A stretch of DNA of 20,603 nucleotides from JBOHNS01 sp050730835 (GTDB lineage: Bacteria > Patescibacteriota > Saccharimonadia > Saccharimonadales > UBA4665). A program made the position numbers and the translations under genes. The notes below the pieces were generated by a model, which saw nothing but the letters and a program-made list of their open reading frames with translations, made no database searches and was not told the origin of the DNA. Below, piece after piece: positions 14,555-20,603 of this stretch. Every line of letters starts with the position of its first letter. Within the stretch, counting starts at the first letter, position 1. The stretch lies in contig JBOHNS010000020.1 of assembly GCA_050730835.1 (NCBI GenBank), positions 1 through 20,603 on the forward strand, in the 5' to 3' direction.

Positions 14555-15743
14555 GCTCGCCGTTTTCGTCGATGGCTTCTAATAGCGAGCTTTCCAGTTG
14601 TTCTTTTTTCTTGAGTTTGGGGATTTTGGGCGGTTCGGCAGCGGCCGGTTCGGTTTCGGTTTGCGACTCGGCCCTAGCTACCGGTTCGGCGGCGGCGCTA
14701 GCGGATTTTTCGGCGGCGATGTCTAGTTCGTAGCCGCTTAGGACGCCGGCTAGGCGCACGTTTTGGCCGGCTTTGCCGATGGCGATGCTGAGCTGGTCTT
14801 CAGGCACGATGACTTTGGCTTTTTTGGTTTTATCGTCTAGTTTGACTTGTGTGACTTTGGTCGGGCTGAGGGCGTTTTGAATGTAGCTAACCGGATCGTC
14901 GCTCCAGACGATGATGTCGATTTTTTCCTGCTCGCCAACTTCGCTAACGACGGCGTTGACGCGGGTGCCGTGGCCGCCTACGAAAGTGCCGACCGGATCG
15001 ACATTAGGCACGGTGGAATGCACGGCGATCTTGCTGCGGACGCCGGCTTCGCGGGCGATGCCTTTGATTTCGACGGCGCCGGATTCCATTTCCGGCACTT
15101 CGGCGCGGAACAGCCATTTGATAAATTCGTTATTGCCGCGCGACAGAATTAATTGTGGGCCGCGGAAGCCGCGCTCGACGTCTTTTAGAAAAACTTTTAG
15201 CCGCTGGCCGGGATAATAGCGCTCGCCCTGGATTTGCTCGGATCTGGGCATAATGCCTTGCGCGCGGCCGAGTTCGATGCGCACCACGTTGCCCTCGACG
15301 CGCGACACCATGCCGTTAATCACGCTGCCGATTTGGCCTTCGAATTCGCTCATAATGATTTCGCGCTCGGCTTCGTTTAACCGTTGCAAAATTACCTGCT
15401 TGGCCGTCTGCGCAGCCACACGGCCGAAGCTCGTAACCTTTTGATATGTTTCAATTTCGTCGCCAATTTTGGCGTTTTTCTTGATAACCGAAGCATCTTT
15501 TAGGCTAATTTCATAAGCCGGCTGCTCCGCTTTATCGACAACCTGTTTGGTAACATAAGCGTCGACGTCACCGGTATTGAGATTCATGCTGACACGCACT
15601 TCCTGCTCGCGCTCGCCGTAATCGCGCCGATAAGCCGCCGCCAAAGCCTGCTCGACAACTTCTTGCACCGTGGCTTCCGGCAAGTTTTTTTCCTCAGCAA
15701 TAGTTTTTAGCGCCAGCGCTAATTGTTTAATATCCAGATCCAT
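14550..15743 (-). CDS. nusA: Transcription termination/antitermination factor NusA
   Basis: RNA polymerase-associated factor that tunes pausing, intrinsic termination and antitermination. It is 397 aa from the ATG at 15743, chosen because GGAG lies 7 nt upstream. An alternative ATG at 15761 (403 aa) lies 5 nt behind TAAAAT and could be a leaderless start. The N-terminal polymerase-binding domain (DLDIKQLALALKTIAEEK through YRRDYGERE) is followed by the S1 domain (GQIGSVINGMVSRVEGNVVRIELG), KH1 with the hallmark VDPVGTFVGGHGTRV, and KH2 with DQLSIAIGKAGQNVRLA. A short Ala/Glu/Pro-rich tail ends in a Lys-rich patch; there are no acidic repeats as in E. coli. The usual neighbours rimP and infB are absent; clpC follows instead. 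Confidence 0.96.
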   Translation of the reverse strand: MDLDIKQLALALKTIAEEKNLPEATVQEVVEQALAAAYRRDYGEREQEVRVSMNLNTGDVDAYVTKQVVDKAEQPAYEISLKDASVIKKNAKIGDEIETYQKVTSFGRVAAQTAKQVILQRLNEAEREIIMSEFEGQIGSVINGMVSRVEGNVVRIELGRAQGIMPRSEQIQGERYYPGQRLKVFLKDVERGFRGPQLILSRGNNEFIKWLFRAEVPEMESGAVEIKGIAREAGVRSKIAVHSTVPNVDPVGTFVGGHGTRVNAVVSEVGEQEKIDIIVWSDDPVSYIQNALSPTKVTQVKLDDKTKKAKVIVPEDQLSIAIGKAGQNVRLAGVLSGYELDIAAEKSASAAAEPVARAESQTETEPAAAEPPKIPKLKKKEQLESSLLEAIDENGEQ

Positions 15744-15840
15744 AAAGTCACTCCGTTCCATTTAACATTTTACAATTTTGATTGACCATTTTTGGCCAGC
15801 CTATCGGCTGATATTTCGATTAATCTAGCCCCTTTCGATG

Positions 15841-15865
15841 AAAAAAGTCGACCTGCCGGCCGACT
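15841..15865 (-). terminator. Early intrinsic terminator (attenuator) in the nusA leader
   Basis: On the minus strand an 8-bp stem (AGTCGGCC with GGTCGACT, one G-U pair), loop GGCA, is followed at once by a T-tract (15846-15841). It begins about 12 nt after the predicted start site and about 100 nt before the nusA ATG, so readthrough would set nusA level from this promoter. Confidence 0.65.
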
Positions 15866-15883
15866 AATAATTAACCAGTTACA

Positions 15884-15913
15884 ATTATATGTTCTAATGA
15901 CAGCGTCTGTCAA
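15884..15913 (-). promoter_or_regulatory. Strong promoter upstream of nusA
   Basis: On the minus strand TTGACA (15913-15908), 18-nt spacer, TATAAT (15889-15884). Both boxes are perfect consensus, the best promoter in the window. The start point is expected near 15877, giving a nusA leader of about 135 nt. Confidence 0.8.
15898..15912. promoter_or_regulatory. Operator-like dyad in the nusA promoter spacer
   Basis: TGACAG-N3-CTGTCA is a perfect 6-3-6 inverted repeat that begins inside the -35 box and covers the adjacent spacer. Position and symmetry suit a repressor site. No known regulator is assigned. Confidence 0.4.
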
Positions 15914-15978
15914 CTTAAAAATTAAAACAAACTCGGTTATTGCGCTTAATCCGCAGCCTTTTTGAAATTGCTTAAGCT

Positions 15979-16689
15979 TTAAATTTCCAGGCCAAGCAGA
16001 GCGTCGCTGGCAATCTCAAGTTCCATGCCCCTAAATCTATGGCTAGCGTTTGGCACGTCAATAATTTGGCAGGTAGCTAATTCGCCAAGACGACCATATT
16101 GATCGGCTTGATCGCCCAGGCGTTCATCGAGGCCTGGTCTAAAAATCTGAGGCTTTGCAAATTTGCCAAGCAAATTACCGATTAAGGCTAATGGCTTAAT
16201 GTGCGCAGGCGATACGCCCTCGATAAAATCATTCGATACGACCATAGTTTGCGCTTGTCCGTGCCACATCCAGCCCAAGCGGCCATAGGCGCCGCCGAAA
16301 GCGCTAGCCTCAATTTGATCATGATCGGTTGGACGGCGCAAATCTTTAATAAACCTGTCGCTTGTGACGTTGAGCGGCGGCGCCAGCAGGCTTAATTGCT
16401 GAGCCGATGGCGTGCGATCGCAGCAGGCCAGCGCCAGAATCAAACCACCAAAAGAGTGGCAGATAATTTCATCCGGACCCCGATCGAGATAATTTTTAAC
16501 TTTTTCAATTTGCTCGTCCAGCGACGGCACAACCACCCGGTCTGGGTCTTGCTGGCGCCGGTTTAATGGCGGAATTTCCAGGGCAATGTCATGCCGATAA
16601 GCAGTTTCAGAAGCAGCAGCACACAATTCATCAAAACCAGGATGCGTGCCATAACCATGCAGCCAAAGCGCACTGCCGACTTGCTTCAT
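15979..16689 (-). CDS. Alpha/beta-hydrolase family protein
   Basis: A 236-aa serine hydrolase of unknown substrate. I start at the ATG at 16689 (MKQVGSALWLHGYG): a good promoter lies directly upstream, and the longer open frame to 16791 would run into the divergent gene. The oxyanion-hole region is WLHGYGTHPG (about 9-18). The nucleophile elbow CHSFGG (about 77-82) has Cys where the family more often has Gly in GxSxG. A candidate acid is D in RPGLDERLGDQAD, and the base is H in NASHRF near the C-terminus. Size and motifs resemble small RBBP9/YdeN-like or esterase-like hydrolases. Divergent from the M1 aminopeptidase with 90 bp between, and upstream of nusA on the same strand. Confidence 0.8.
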   Translation of the reverse strand: MKQVGSALWLHGYGTHPGFDELCAAASETAYRHDIALEIPPLNRRQQDPDRVVVPSLDEQIEKVKNYLDRGPDEIICHSFGGLILALACCDRTPSAQQLSLLAPPLNVTSDRFIKDLRRPTDHDQIEASAFGGAYGRLGWMWHGQAQTMVVSNDFIEGVSPAHIKPLALIGNLLGKFAKPQIFRPGLDERLGDQADQYGRLGELATCQIIDVPNASHRFRGMELEIASDALLGLEI

Positions 16690-16695
16690 ATTAAT

Positions 16696-16724
16696 ATTGT
16701 AAAATTTATTAGTTTTTAATGCAA
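16696..16724 (-). promoter_or_regulatory. Promoter of the alpha/beta-hydrolase gene
   Basis: On the minus strand TTGCAT (16724-16719), 17-nt spacer, TACAAT (16701-16696). The ATG at 16689 follows 6 nt later, so the transcript would be leaderless. It shares a 90-bp divergent intergenic region with the M1 aminopeptidase promoter. Confidence 0.6.
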
Positions 16725-16763
16725 ATATTGACCACTTTGCCAGGACGAACTTATCGGCCGGCG

Positions 16764-16772
16764 TGCTAAAAT
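16764..16772 (+). promoter_or_regulatory. Extended -10 promoter of the M1 aminopeptidase
   Basis: TGC plus TAAAAT (16767-16772), then a 7-nt spacer AGTTTTT and the ATG at 16780. This predicts a leaderless mRNA. No well-spaced -35 is seen. Confidence 0.65.
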
Positions 16773-16779
16773 AGTTTTT

Positions 16780-19395
16780 ATGAGCAAGCAAGTCCGGCGA
16801 TTATTGGAGCAGTTTGTGCCGGAAAATTATGCGCTGGATTTGACTTTGGACAAAATTAATATGGTTTTTGGCGGCCAGGTCGTAATTAGCGGCCGCAAAG
16901 CCGGCCGCCCGGCCGAGCGGCTAACATTCCACCAAAAAGATTTGAAAATTAAATCCGCCAAAATTATTAAACACGATAAAAAGGGCGAGCAAGAAATTGC
17001 TGTCAGCCGAATCAATAATCACAAAAGTTTCGACGAAGTGCGCCTGCATTCTGAGGCTATGATTTATCCGGGGAATTATACGGTTACGCTGGAATTTAGC
17101 GGCCAAATCACGCGCGATATGAATGGTATTTATCCCTGTCCATTCAAACATAATGGCAAACACAAAATGTTGCTGGCTACCCAGCTTGAAAGTCATTACG
17201 CACGCCAGGCTTTTCCTTGCATCGACGAACCCGAAGCCAAAGCTACTTTTGACCTGACGCTAACCACGCCAAAAGGCGAAACCGTGTTATCTAACACGCC
17301 GATCGAGAAAGAGCAGGCAGTTGATAGTTTAGAGTTTTTAGTTGATAGAAAGCCAAAACTACAAACTACAAACTACAAACTAACAACTTTCCAAACAACA
17401 CCCAGAATGTCGACTTATTTGTTGGCTTTTGTGGTCGGCGAAATGCACCACAGAACCAGCAAAACCAAAAATGGCACGGAAGTAAACGTTTGGGCGACGG
17501 TGGCGCAGCCAACTGATGCGCTGGATTTCGCGGTCGATACGGCCAAGCGTTCGATAGAATTTTTCGAAGATTATTTTAATGTGGCTTATCCTTTGGCGAA
17601 ATCCGACCACGTCGCCCTGCCGGATTTTGCCGTTGGCGCTATGGAAAATTGGGGACTTATAACTTACCGCGAGCGCGTGCTACTAGCCTATCCGGACGAA
17701 ACGTCGCAAAGTACATATGAATCAATCGCGCTAGTTATCGCCCACGAAACCTCGCACCAATGGTTTGGCGATTTGGTGACTATGCGCTGGTGGAATGATT
17801 TGTGGCTCAACGAAAGCTTTGCCAATATGATGGAATACCAAGCTGTGGACGCTATGTTTCCGCAGTGGCAAGTTTGGGACACCTTTATTAACCACGAGGG
17901 TTTATCAGCCTTGCGACGCGACGCCACGCCTGGCGTACAAGCCGTTAAAACCGCGGTCAATCATCCAGACGAGATCAGCACATTATTCGACCCGTCAATC
18001 GTCTATGCCAAAGGCGGCCGGCTACTTTATATGCTAAAAAATTTCATAGGCGAAGCGGCTTTTAAAAAAGGCCTGACAAATTATTTTGCCAGGCATGCTT
18101 ATAAAAATACGTCTGGCGACGATTTGTGGGCGGCGCTATCGGAAACCAGCAAAACCGACATCGCGGCTTTTATGAATCCGTGGCTAGAACGCTCCGGTTT
18201 TCCACTAATCAGCATTACGCAAAACGGCAAAAATGTTAGCTTAAAACAAGAACAATTTTTAGACAATCCTAAAAAGTCAGATCATGACAGATTATGGCCT
18301 GTGCCACTTTTTACTCAAAGTTCCGGTCAGCCAGACATTTTTAGCTCACCCGCGAAAGAATTAAAACTTGAAGACGCCAAAACCATGGTTCTAAATTCCG
18401 GATCCAAAGGCCATTACTTGGTTCGCTACGCTACGGACGAGCAGAAAAAATCCGTGGTAGACATGGTCGCCAGCCAGCAATTTAACGCGGCCGACAGATT
18501 GATGCTGTTAAACGGCGGCAGCATGATGGCCCGCGCCGGCTACGAACCGTACGGCAATATTTTGACAATGCTCGGCGCCTATAAAAACGAAAACAGCCAG
18601 CCGGTTTGGGATATGATTTCGTTAATCATCGGCGAAACCAAACGGTTTATAGACTTAGGCGAAAAACTTGAGTCAGCCATAAAAGCCTTAGCGCGTAAAT
18701 TAATAGCCAATGAATTTAAGCGTCTTGGCTGGCAAGAAAAGTCAGATGAATCCGCCGCCGACCAAAAGTTGCGCGCCACAATTATCGCCCTAGGCACCTA
18801 CGCCGAAGATCCGGAAATTATCGCCAAAGCCAAGTCTTTGTTTGAAGATTACAAAATGGACTCAAAAGCTATGCCAGCAGAACTGCGTAGCATCGTGTTC
18901 GGCGTAGCCGTTAAGCAAAAAGTTCCGAACGCGTTTGAGTATTTAATAAAGCTGCACGATAAGTCGGATAACAGCGAACTAAAATCAGACATTTCAGCCG
19001 CTCTAACTTTAACTCATTCCGAAACGCAAGCCAAGGTTCTGCTAGGCAGAATCAAGGACACCAAAATCATCAAACCGCAAGACGCCGACCACTGGCTGGT
19101 CTACCTGCTGGTCAACCGCTACACGCGCGAAATTGCCTGGGACTGGCTGGTAGCAAACTGGAGCTGGGTAGAACAAACTTACCGCCAGGAAGCAACTTAC
19201 GACAGCTGGCCGCGCTACGCCGCCGCAATTTGCAACACCAAAGACTGGGCCGCCAAATACAAAAAATTCTTTGAGCCCAAGACAAACCAACTAGCCCTAA
19301 AACGCAACATCCTAATCGGCCTAGAAGAAATCGACAACCGCGTATCGTGGCTAAACCGCGATTTAGAATCGGTCAAGAAATTTTTTAAATCTTAA
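16780..19395 (+). CDS. M1 family zinc aminopeptidase (PepN/ERAP type)
   Basis: Zinc metallopeptidase that removes N-terminal residues from peptides, probably cytoplasmic since no signal peptide is visible. The 871-aa length is typical. An N-terminal beta domain includes the MSTYLLAFVVGE strand. The GAMEN motif is at 286-290. The zinc site is HETSH (322-326) with the third ligand E345 in NESFA, the exact HExxH-18-E spacing. The catalytic Tyr is Y409 in VYAKGGRLLY. The helical C-terminal ERAP1-like domain fills about 530-871. A heptamer-repeat element inserts about 22 in-frame residues (about 181-203) in the loop just before TFQTTPRMSTYLLAF. The start ATG lies 7 nt behind an extended -10. A perfect 7-bp hairpin follows the stop by one base. 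Confidence 0.96.
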   Translation: MSKQVRRLLEQFVPENYALDLTLDKINMVFGGQVVISGRKAGRPAERLTFHQKDLKIKSAKIIKHDKKGEQEIAVSRINNHKSFDEVRLHSEAMIYPGNYTVTLEFSGQITRDMNGIYPCPFKHNGKHKMLLATQLESHYARQAFPCIDEPEAKATFDLTLTTPKGETVLSNTPIEKEQAVDSLEFLVDRKPKLQTTNYKLTTFQTTPRMSTYLLAFVVGEMHHRTSKTKNGTEVNVWATVAQPTDALDFAVDTAKRSIEFFEDYFNVAYPLAKSDHVALPDFAVGAMENWGLITYRERVLLAYPDETSQSTYESIALVIAHETSHQWFGDLVTMRWWNDLWLNESFANMMEYQAVDAMFPQWQVWDTFINHEGLSALRRDATPGVQAVKTAVNHPDEISTLFDPSIVYAKGGRLLYMLKNFIGEAAFKKGLTNYFARHAYKNTSGDDLWAALSETSKTDIAAFMNPWLERSGFPLISITQNGKNVSLKQEQFLDNPKKSDHDRLWPVPLFTQSSGQPDIFSSPAKELKLEDAKTMVLNSGSKGHYLVRYATDEQKKSVVDMVASQQFNAADRLMLLNGGSMMARAGYEPYGNILTMLGAYKNENSQPVWDMISLIIGETKRFIDLGEKLESAIKALARKLIANEFKRLGWQEKSDESAADQKLRATIIALGTYAEDPEIIAKAKSLFEDYKMDSKAMPAELRSIVFGVAVKQKVPNAFEYLIKLHDKSDNSELKSDISAALTLTHSETQAKVLLGRIKDTKIIKPQDADHWLVYLLVNRYTREIAWDWLVANWSWVEQTYRQEATYDSWPRYAAAICNTKDWAAKYKKFFEPKTNQLALKRNILIGLEEIDNRVSWLNRDLESVKKFFKS
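17320..17387. repeat. Inverted heptamer element C inside the M1 aminopeptidase gene
   Basis: Left arm 17320-17347: GTTGATA, GTTTAGA, GTTTTTA, GTTGATA. Right arm 17355-17387: AAAACTA, three copies of CAAACTA, then ACAAC, which on the minus strand reads GTTGT followed by TAGTTTG heptamers. Seven bases (17348-17354) separate the arms, so a long imperfect hairpin is possible. The reading frame stays open throughout, giving residues VDSLEFLVDRK, then PKLQTTNYKLT. Confidence 0.85.
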
Positions 19396-19396
19396 T

Positions 19397-19414
19397 GTTC
19401 CTGTTGCCAGGAAC
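19397..19414 (+). terminator. Hairpin after the aminopeptidase stop
   Basis: GTTCCTG, loop TTGC, CAGGAAC: a perfect 7-bp stem one base after the TAA. No U-tract follows directly, so it may protect the 3' end or act together with the next hairpin at 19421. Confidence 0.5.
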
Positions 19415-19420
19415 CGAGCA

Positions 19421-19448
19421 GTATCTTTTTTGCTGCCAAAAAAGATAC
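19421..19448. repeat. 11-bp perfect hairpin
   Basis: GTATCTTTTTT, 6-nt loop GCTGCC, AAAAAAGATAC. It resembles the hairpin at 19862-19891 in sequence, loop and following bases. Confidence 0.75.
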
Positions 19449-19528
19449 CTAAAAAACCAAGGGCAGGACTACACATCTTGGTTAGATAGTTGATAAACCG
19501 ACAACCGACTTTGGCGACTCCTTCCGCC

Positions 19529-19547
19529 AATATGCCACTGGCATATT
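19529..19547. repeat. 8-bp perfect hairpin
   Basis: AATATGCC, loop ACT, GGCATATT. It is preceded by a weaker TTGGCG/CGCCAA pair that shares its left edge, so alternative foldings are possible. Confidence 0.6.
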
Positions 19548-19639
19548 TCTGGTCGTCAAACAAGTCGAGCCGCCCATCCCAAGAAGTTGTCGCTTGTTAC
19601 AACAATTAAGCCAGGACGCTACGTAATGCCCTTTATATT

Positions 19640-19670
19640 AGGACAAAATTACAAATTGTAATTTTGTCCT
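19640..19670. repeat. 15-bp perfect palindrome
   Basis: AGGACAAAATTACAA and its exact reverse complement, separated by a single A. The longest perfect inverted repeat in the window. With a 1-nt centre it suits a DNA cruciform or a two-fold protein site as well as an RNA hairpin. Confidence 0.8.
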
Positions 19671-19699
19671 TGTTGAATCGGGCTTTAAGTCGCGACCAA

Positions 19700-19828
19700 G
19701 ACTTTAAGTTAGTAATTTGACGAATCAAGACGCCGGCTTAGTCTTATTTTTGTTCCAATAGAATTAATAGAAAAATAAGGCCGACCGCAGGGAGTCGTCG
19801 CGGCGCGGCAAATTGCTGACTTAAAGTC
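19700..19828. repeat. 23-bp long-range inverted repeat
   Basis: GACTTTAAGTTAGTAATTTG plus ACG (19700-19722) matches the reverse complement of 19806-19828 at 20 of 23 positions. The arms enclose 83 bp that include the CTTATTTTT/AAAAATAAG pair. CTTTAAGT also occurs just outside the left arm (19683-19690). Confidence 0.65.
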
Positions 19829-19861
19829 CTGGCTGGCTGCGTTTTGTCCGGCATTTCTTTG

Positions 19862-19891
19862 GTAACTTTCTTGTTGCCACAAGAAAGTTAC
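19862..19891 (-). terminator. 12-bp hairpin downstream of yraN
   Basis: GTAACTTTCTTG, 6-nt loop, CAAGAAAGTTAC: perfect 12-bp stem. It lies 30 nt past the yraN stop on the minus strand, with a smaller CTTGG/CCAAG hairpin between. There is no classic U-tract, so terminator function is tentative; it also belongs to the repeat cluster. Confidence 0.5.
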
Positions 19892-19920
19892 TGGCTTGGT
19901 TGTTTAGCCAAGAAAGAACA

Positions 19921-20265
19921 TTAAAAGACATTATCGATAAAACCGGTTACTTCGTAATCTTCGCCGCTAACTTCTACGGCAGCTAAGCAATGCTGACCCT
20001 CATAGTTATTTTCTGCCACCCAGATTTTAGCCGCGAAGGCCATTTGCTGTAATTTTTTGCCAGTGATGTATTCCAACCCGCCGCCTTGATCCGCAGACTG
20101 GCGATATTTCACTTCCACGAAATAAATTACTTTTGACTTTTGGGCCACTAAATCTATTTCGCAAGCCTTAGTGCGCCAATTTTGATTTAAAATTTTATAG
20201 CCTTGGGCTTGCAAGTATTTGGCGGCGGCGGCTTCGGCTTTTCGACCCGTAGCAAAAGTTGTCAT
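19921..20265 (-). CDS. yraN: YraN/UPF0102 family endonuclease-like protein
   Basis: A 114-aa member of UPF0102, a restriction-endonuclease-like fold family commonly found beside rnhB. The family pattern is complete: GRKAEAAAAKYLQAQGYKIL (7-26), NWRTKACEIDLVAQ with the EID metal ligands, then FVEVKYR with the second acidic/basic pair (ExK). Function is not settled; Holliday-junction-like nuclease activity has been proposed for relatives. The ATG overlaps the TGA of rnhB (ATGA), indicating coupled translation. The last residues (EDYEVTGFIDNVF) match the normal C-terminus, so it is full length. Confidence 0.92.
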   Translation of the reverse strand: MTTFATGRKAEAAAAKYLQAQGYKILNQNWRTKACEIDLVAQKSKVIYFVEVKYRQSADQGGGLEYITGKKLQQMAFAAKIWVAENNYEGQHCLAAVEVSGEDYEVTGFIDNVF

Positions 20266-20603
20266 TTACTTAGGGCCGTTTCATTAATTAATTTTACAGG
20301 CTTAAAACTTTGGCGATGTAATTCGCTAGTGCCATAAATTTTTAACATTTCCAAATGTAGCTTGGTGCCATAGCCGACGTGCTTGTTAAAAAAGTATTCA
20401 GGGAACTTTTTATCCGCAGTTTGCGCCATCCAATTATCACGTGCCACTTTGGCGATGATGCTGGCGGCACCGACACACGGAATTAAATCGTCGGCTTTGA
20501 CTAGCAATTTAACATTTTTAGCATCCGGCAAAAAATTATAATGGCCGTCGATAATGATTTCGTCGTAGTTAATTTCGATGCCGTCTAGCGCTCGGCGCAT
20601 GGC
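20262..20603 (-). CDS. rnhB: Ribonuclease HII, C-terminal part (cut by the window edge)
   Basis: Removes RNA from RNA-DNA hybrids and single ribonucleotides from DNA. Only the last about 113 residues are inside the window; the frame continues past 20603 (the ATG at 20600 is internal, preceded by Ala). Visible motifs are AMRRALDG, a strand ending in IIDGHYNF with the catalytic Asp of the third carboxylate motif, ADDLIPCVGAASIIAKVARDN (the conserved AASI.AKV.RD helix), and the substrate-recognition tail YGTKLHLEMLKIYG followed by SELHRQSFKPV. The N-terminal DEAGRG motif is outside the window. Translationally coupled to yraN by an ATGA overlap. Confidence 0.93.
   Translation of the reverse strand, partial: AMRRALDGIEINYDEIIIDGHYNFLPDAKNVKLLVKADDLIPCVGAASIIAKVARDNWMAQTADKKFPEYFFNKHVGYGTKLHLEMLKIYGTSELHRQSFKPVKLINETALSK

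Larger units (their letters stand above)
19396..19920. other. 525-bp gene-free stretch dense in inverted repeats
   Basis: This lies between the aminopeptidase stop and the yraN stop (convergent genes). No ORF here looks like a real gene and I recognise no known RNA (not tmRNA, RNase P, SRP RNA or tRNA). It holds at least six clear hairpins or inverted repeats, entered separately below, plus weaker ones such as AACCAAG/CTTGGTT (about 19456-19484) and CTTATTTTT/AAAAATAAG (about 19743-19779). It may be a decayed or non-coding repetitive element or a structured RNA. Confidence 0.6.

Noticed and set aside
16687..16791. N-terminally longer alpha/beta hydrolase starting at 16791
   Set aside because: The extra 34 residues are not hydrolase-like, overlap the divergent gene start, and lie upstream of the promoter at 16696-16724.
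19363..19563. A 66-aa minus-strand frame overlapping the aminopeptidase 3' end
   Set aside because: It runs through two hairpins, has no promoter or Shine-Dalgarno, and overlaps real coding sequence. I could not separate it from a by-product of the repeat cluster.

Overview
The window looks like a piece of a small, streamlined bacterial genome, most likely Patescibacteria (CPR) and plausibly Candidatus Saccharibacteria (TM7). This is inference from gene style rather than from a marker gene. Genes are packed tightly, several start or stop codons overlap, GC content is near 50 %, TGA is used as an ordinary stop (which argues against Gracilibacteria and Absconditabacteria), and many start codons sit only 5-8 nt behind a TATAAT-like box. 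I see no rRNA, tRNA, CRISPR array, prophage or transposase. Most of the content is core housekeeping.

Layout. A small multipass membrane protein (173-904, +) converges on a minus-strand group: recG, then a PLC/P1-nuclease-like protein, then rsmD (4389-884). Next, also on the minus strand, come tyrS, a class I SAM methyltransferase and a 103-aa CxxC protein (6916-4524). A large class A penicillin-binding protein (7048-10122, +) is divergent from tyrS and converges on radA; its TAG and radA's TAG interlock in one CTAG. The minus-strand series nusA, clpC, radA (15743-10119) follows. Upstream of nusA an alpha/beta hydrolase (-) and an M1 aminopeptidase (+) diverge from 90 bp carrying two promoters. 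A 525-bp gene-free stretch rich in inverted repeats separates the aminopeptidase from yraN and the 3' part of rnhB (-), which runs off the right edge.

Functions group into genome maintenance (RecG, RadA, RNase HII, the YraN family), translation (TyrRS, RsmD), transcription (NusA), protein quality control (ClpC under a textbook CIRCE operator), cell-wall synthesis (PBP) and peptide use (M1 aminopeptidase).

Regulation readable in the sequence: CIRCE over the clpC promoter followed by a leader of about 230 nt with two hairpins and a 39-codon upstream ORF; a strong promoter, a dyad and an early intrinsic terminator ahead of nusA; and a run of apparently leaderless genes.

The most unusual observation is a set of 7-bp-periodic tandem repeats at five loci. 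Each locus has its own heptamer. Four of the five are arranged as head-to-head (inverted) arms, three fill gaps between codirectional genes, and two lie in frame inside rsmD and the M1 aminopeptidase. I know of no description of such inverted heptamer elements in this lineage; cyanobacterial STRR heptamers are the nearest precedent I can name.
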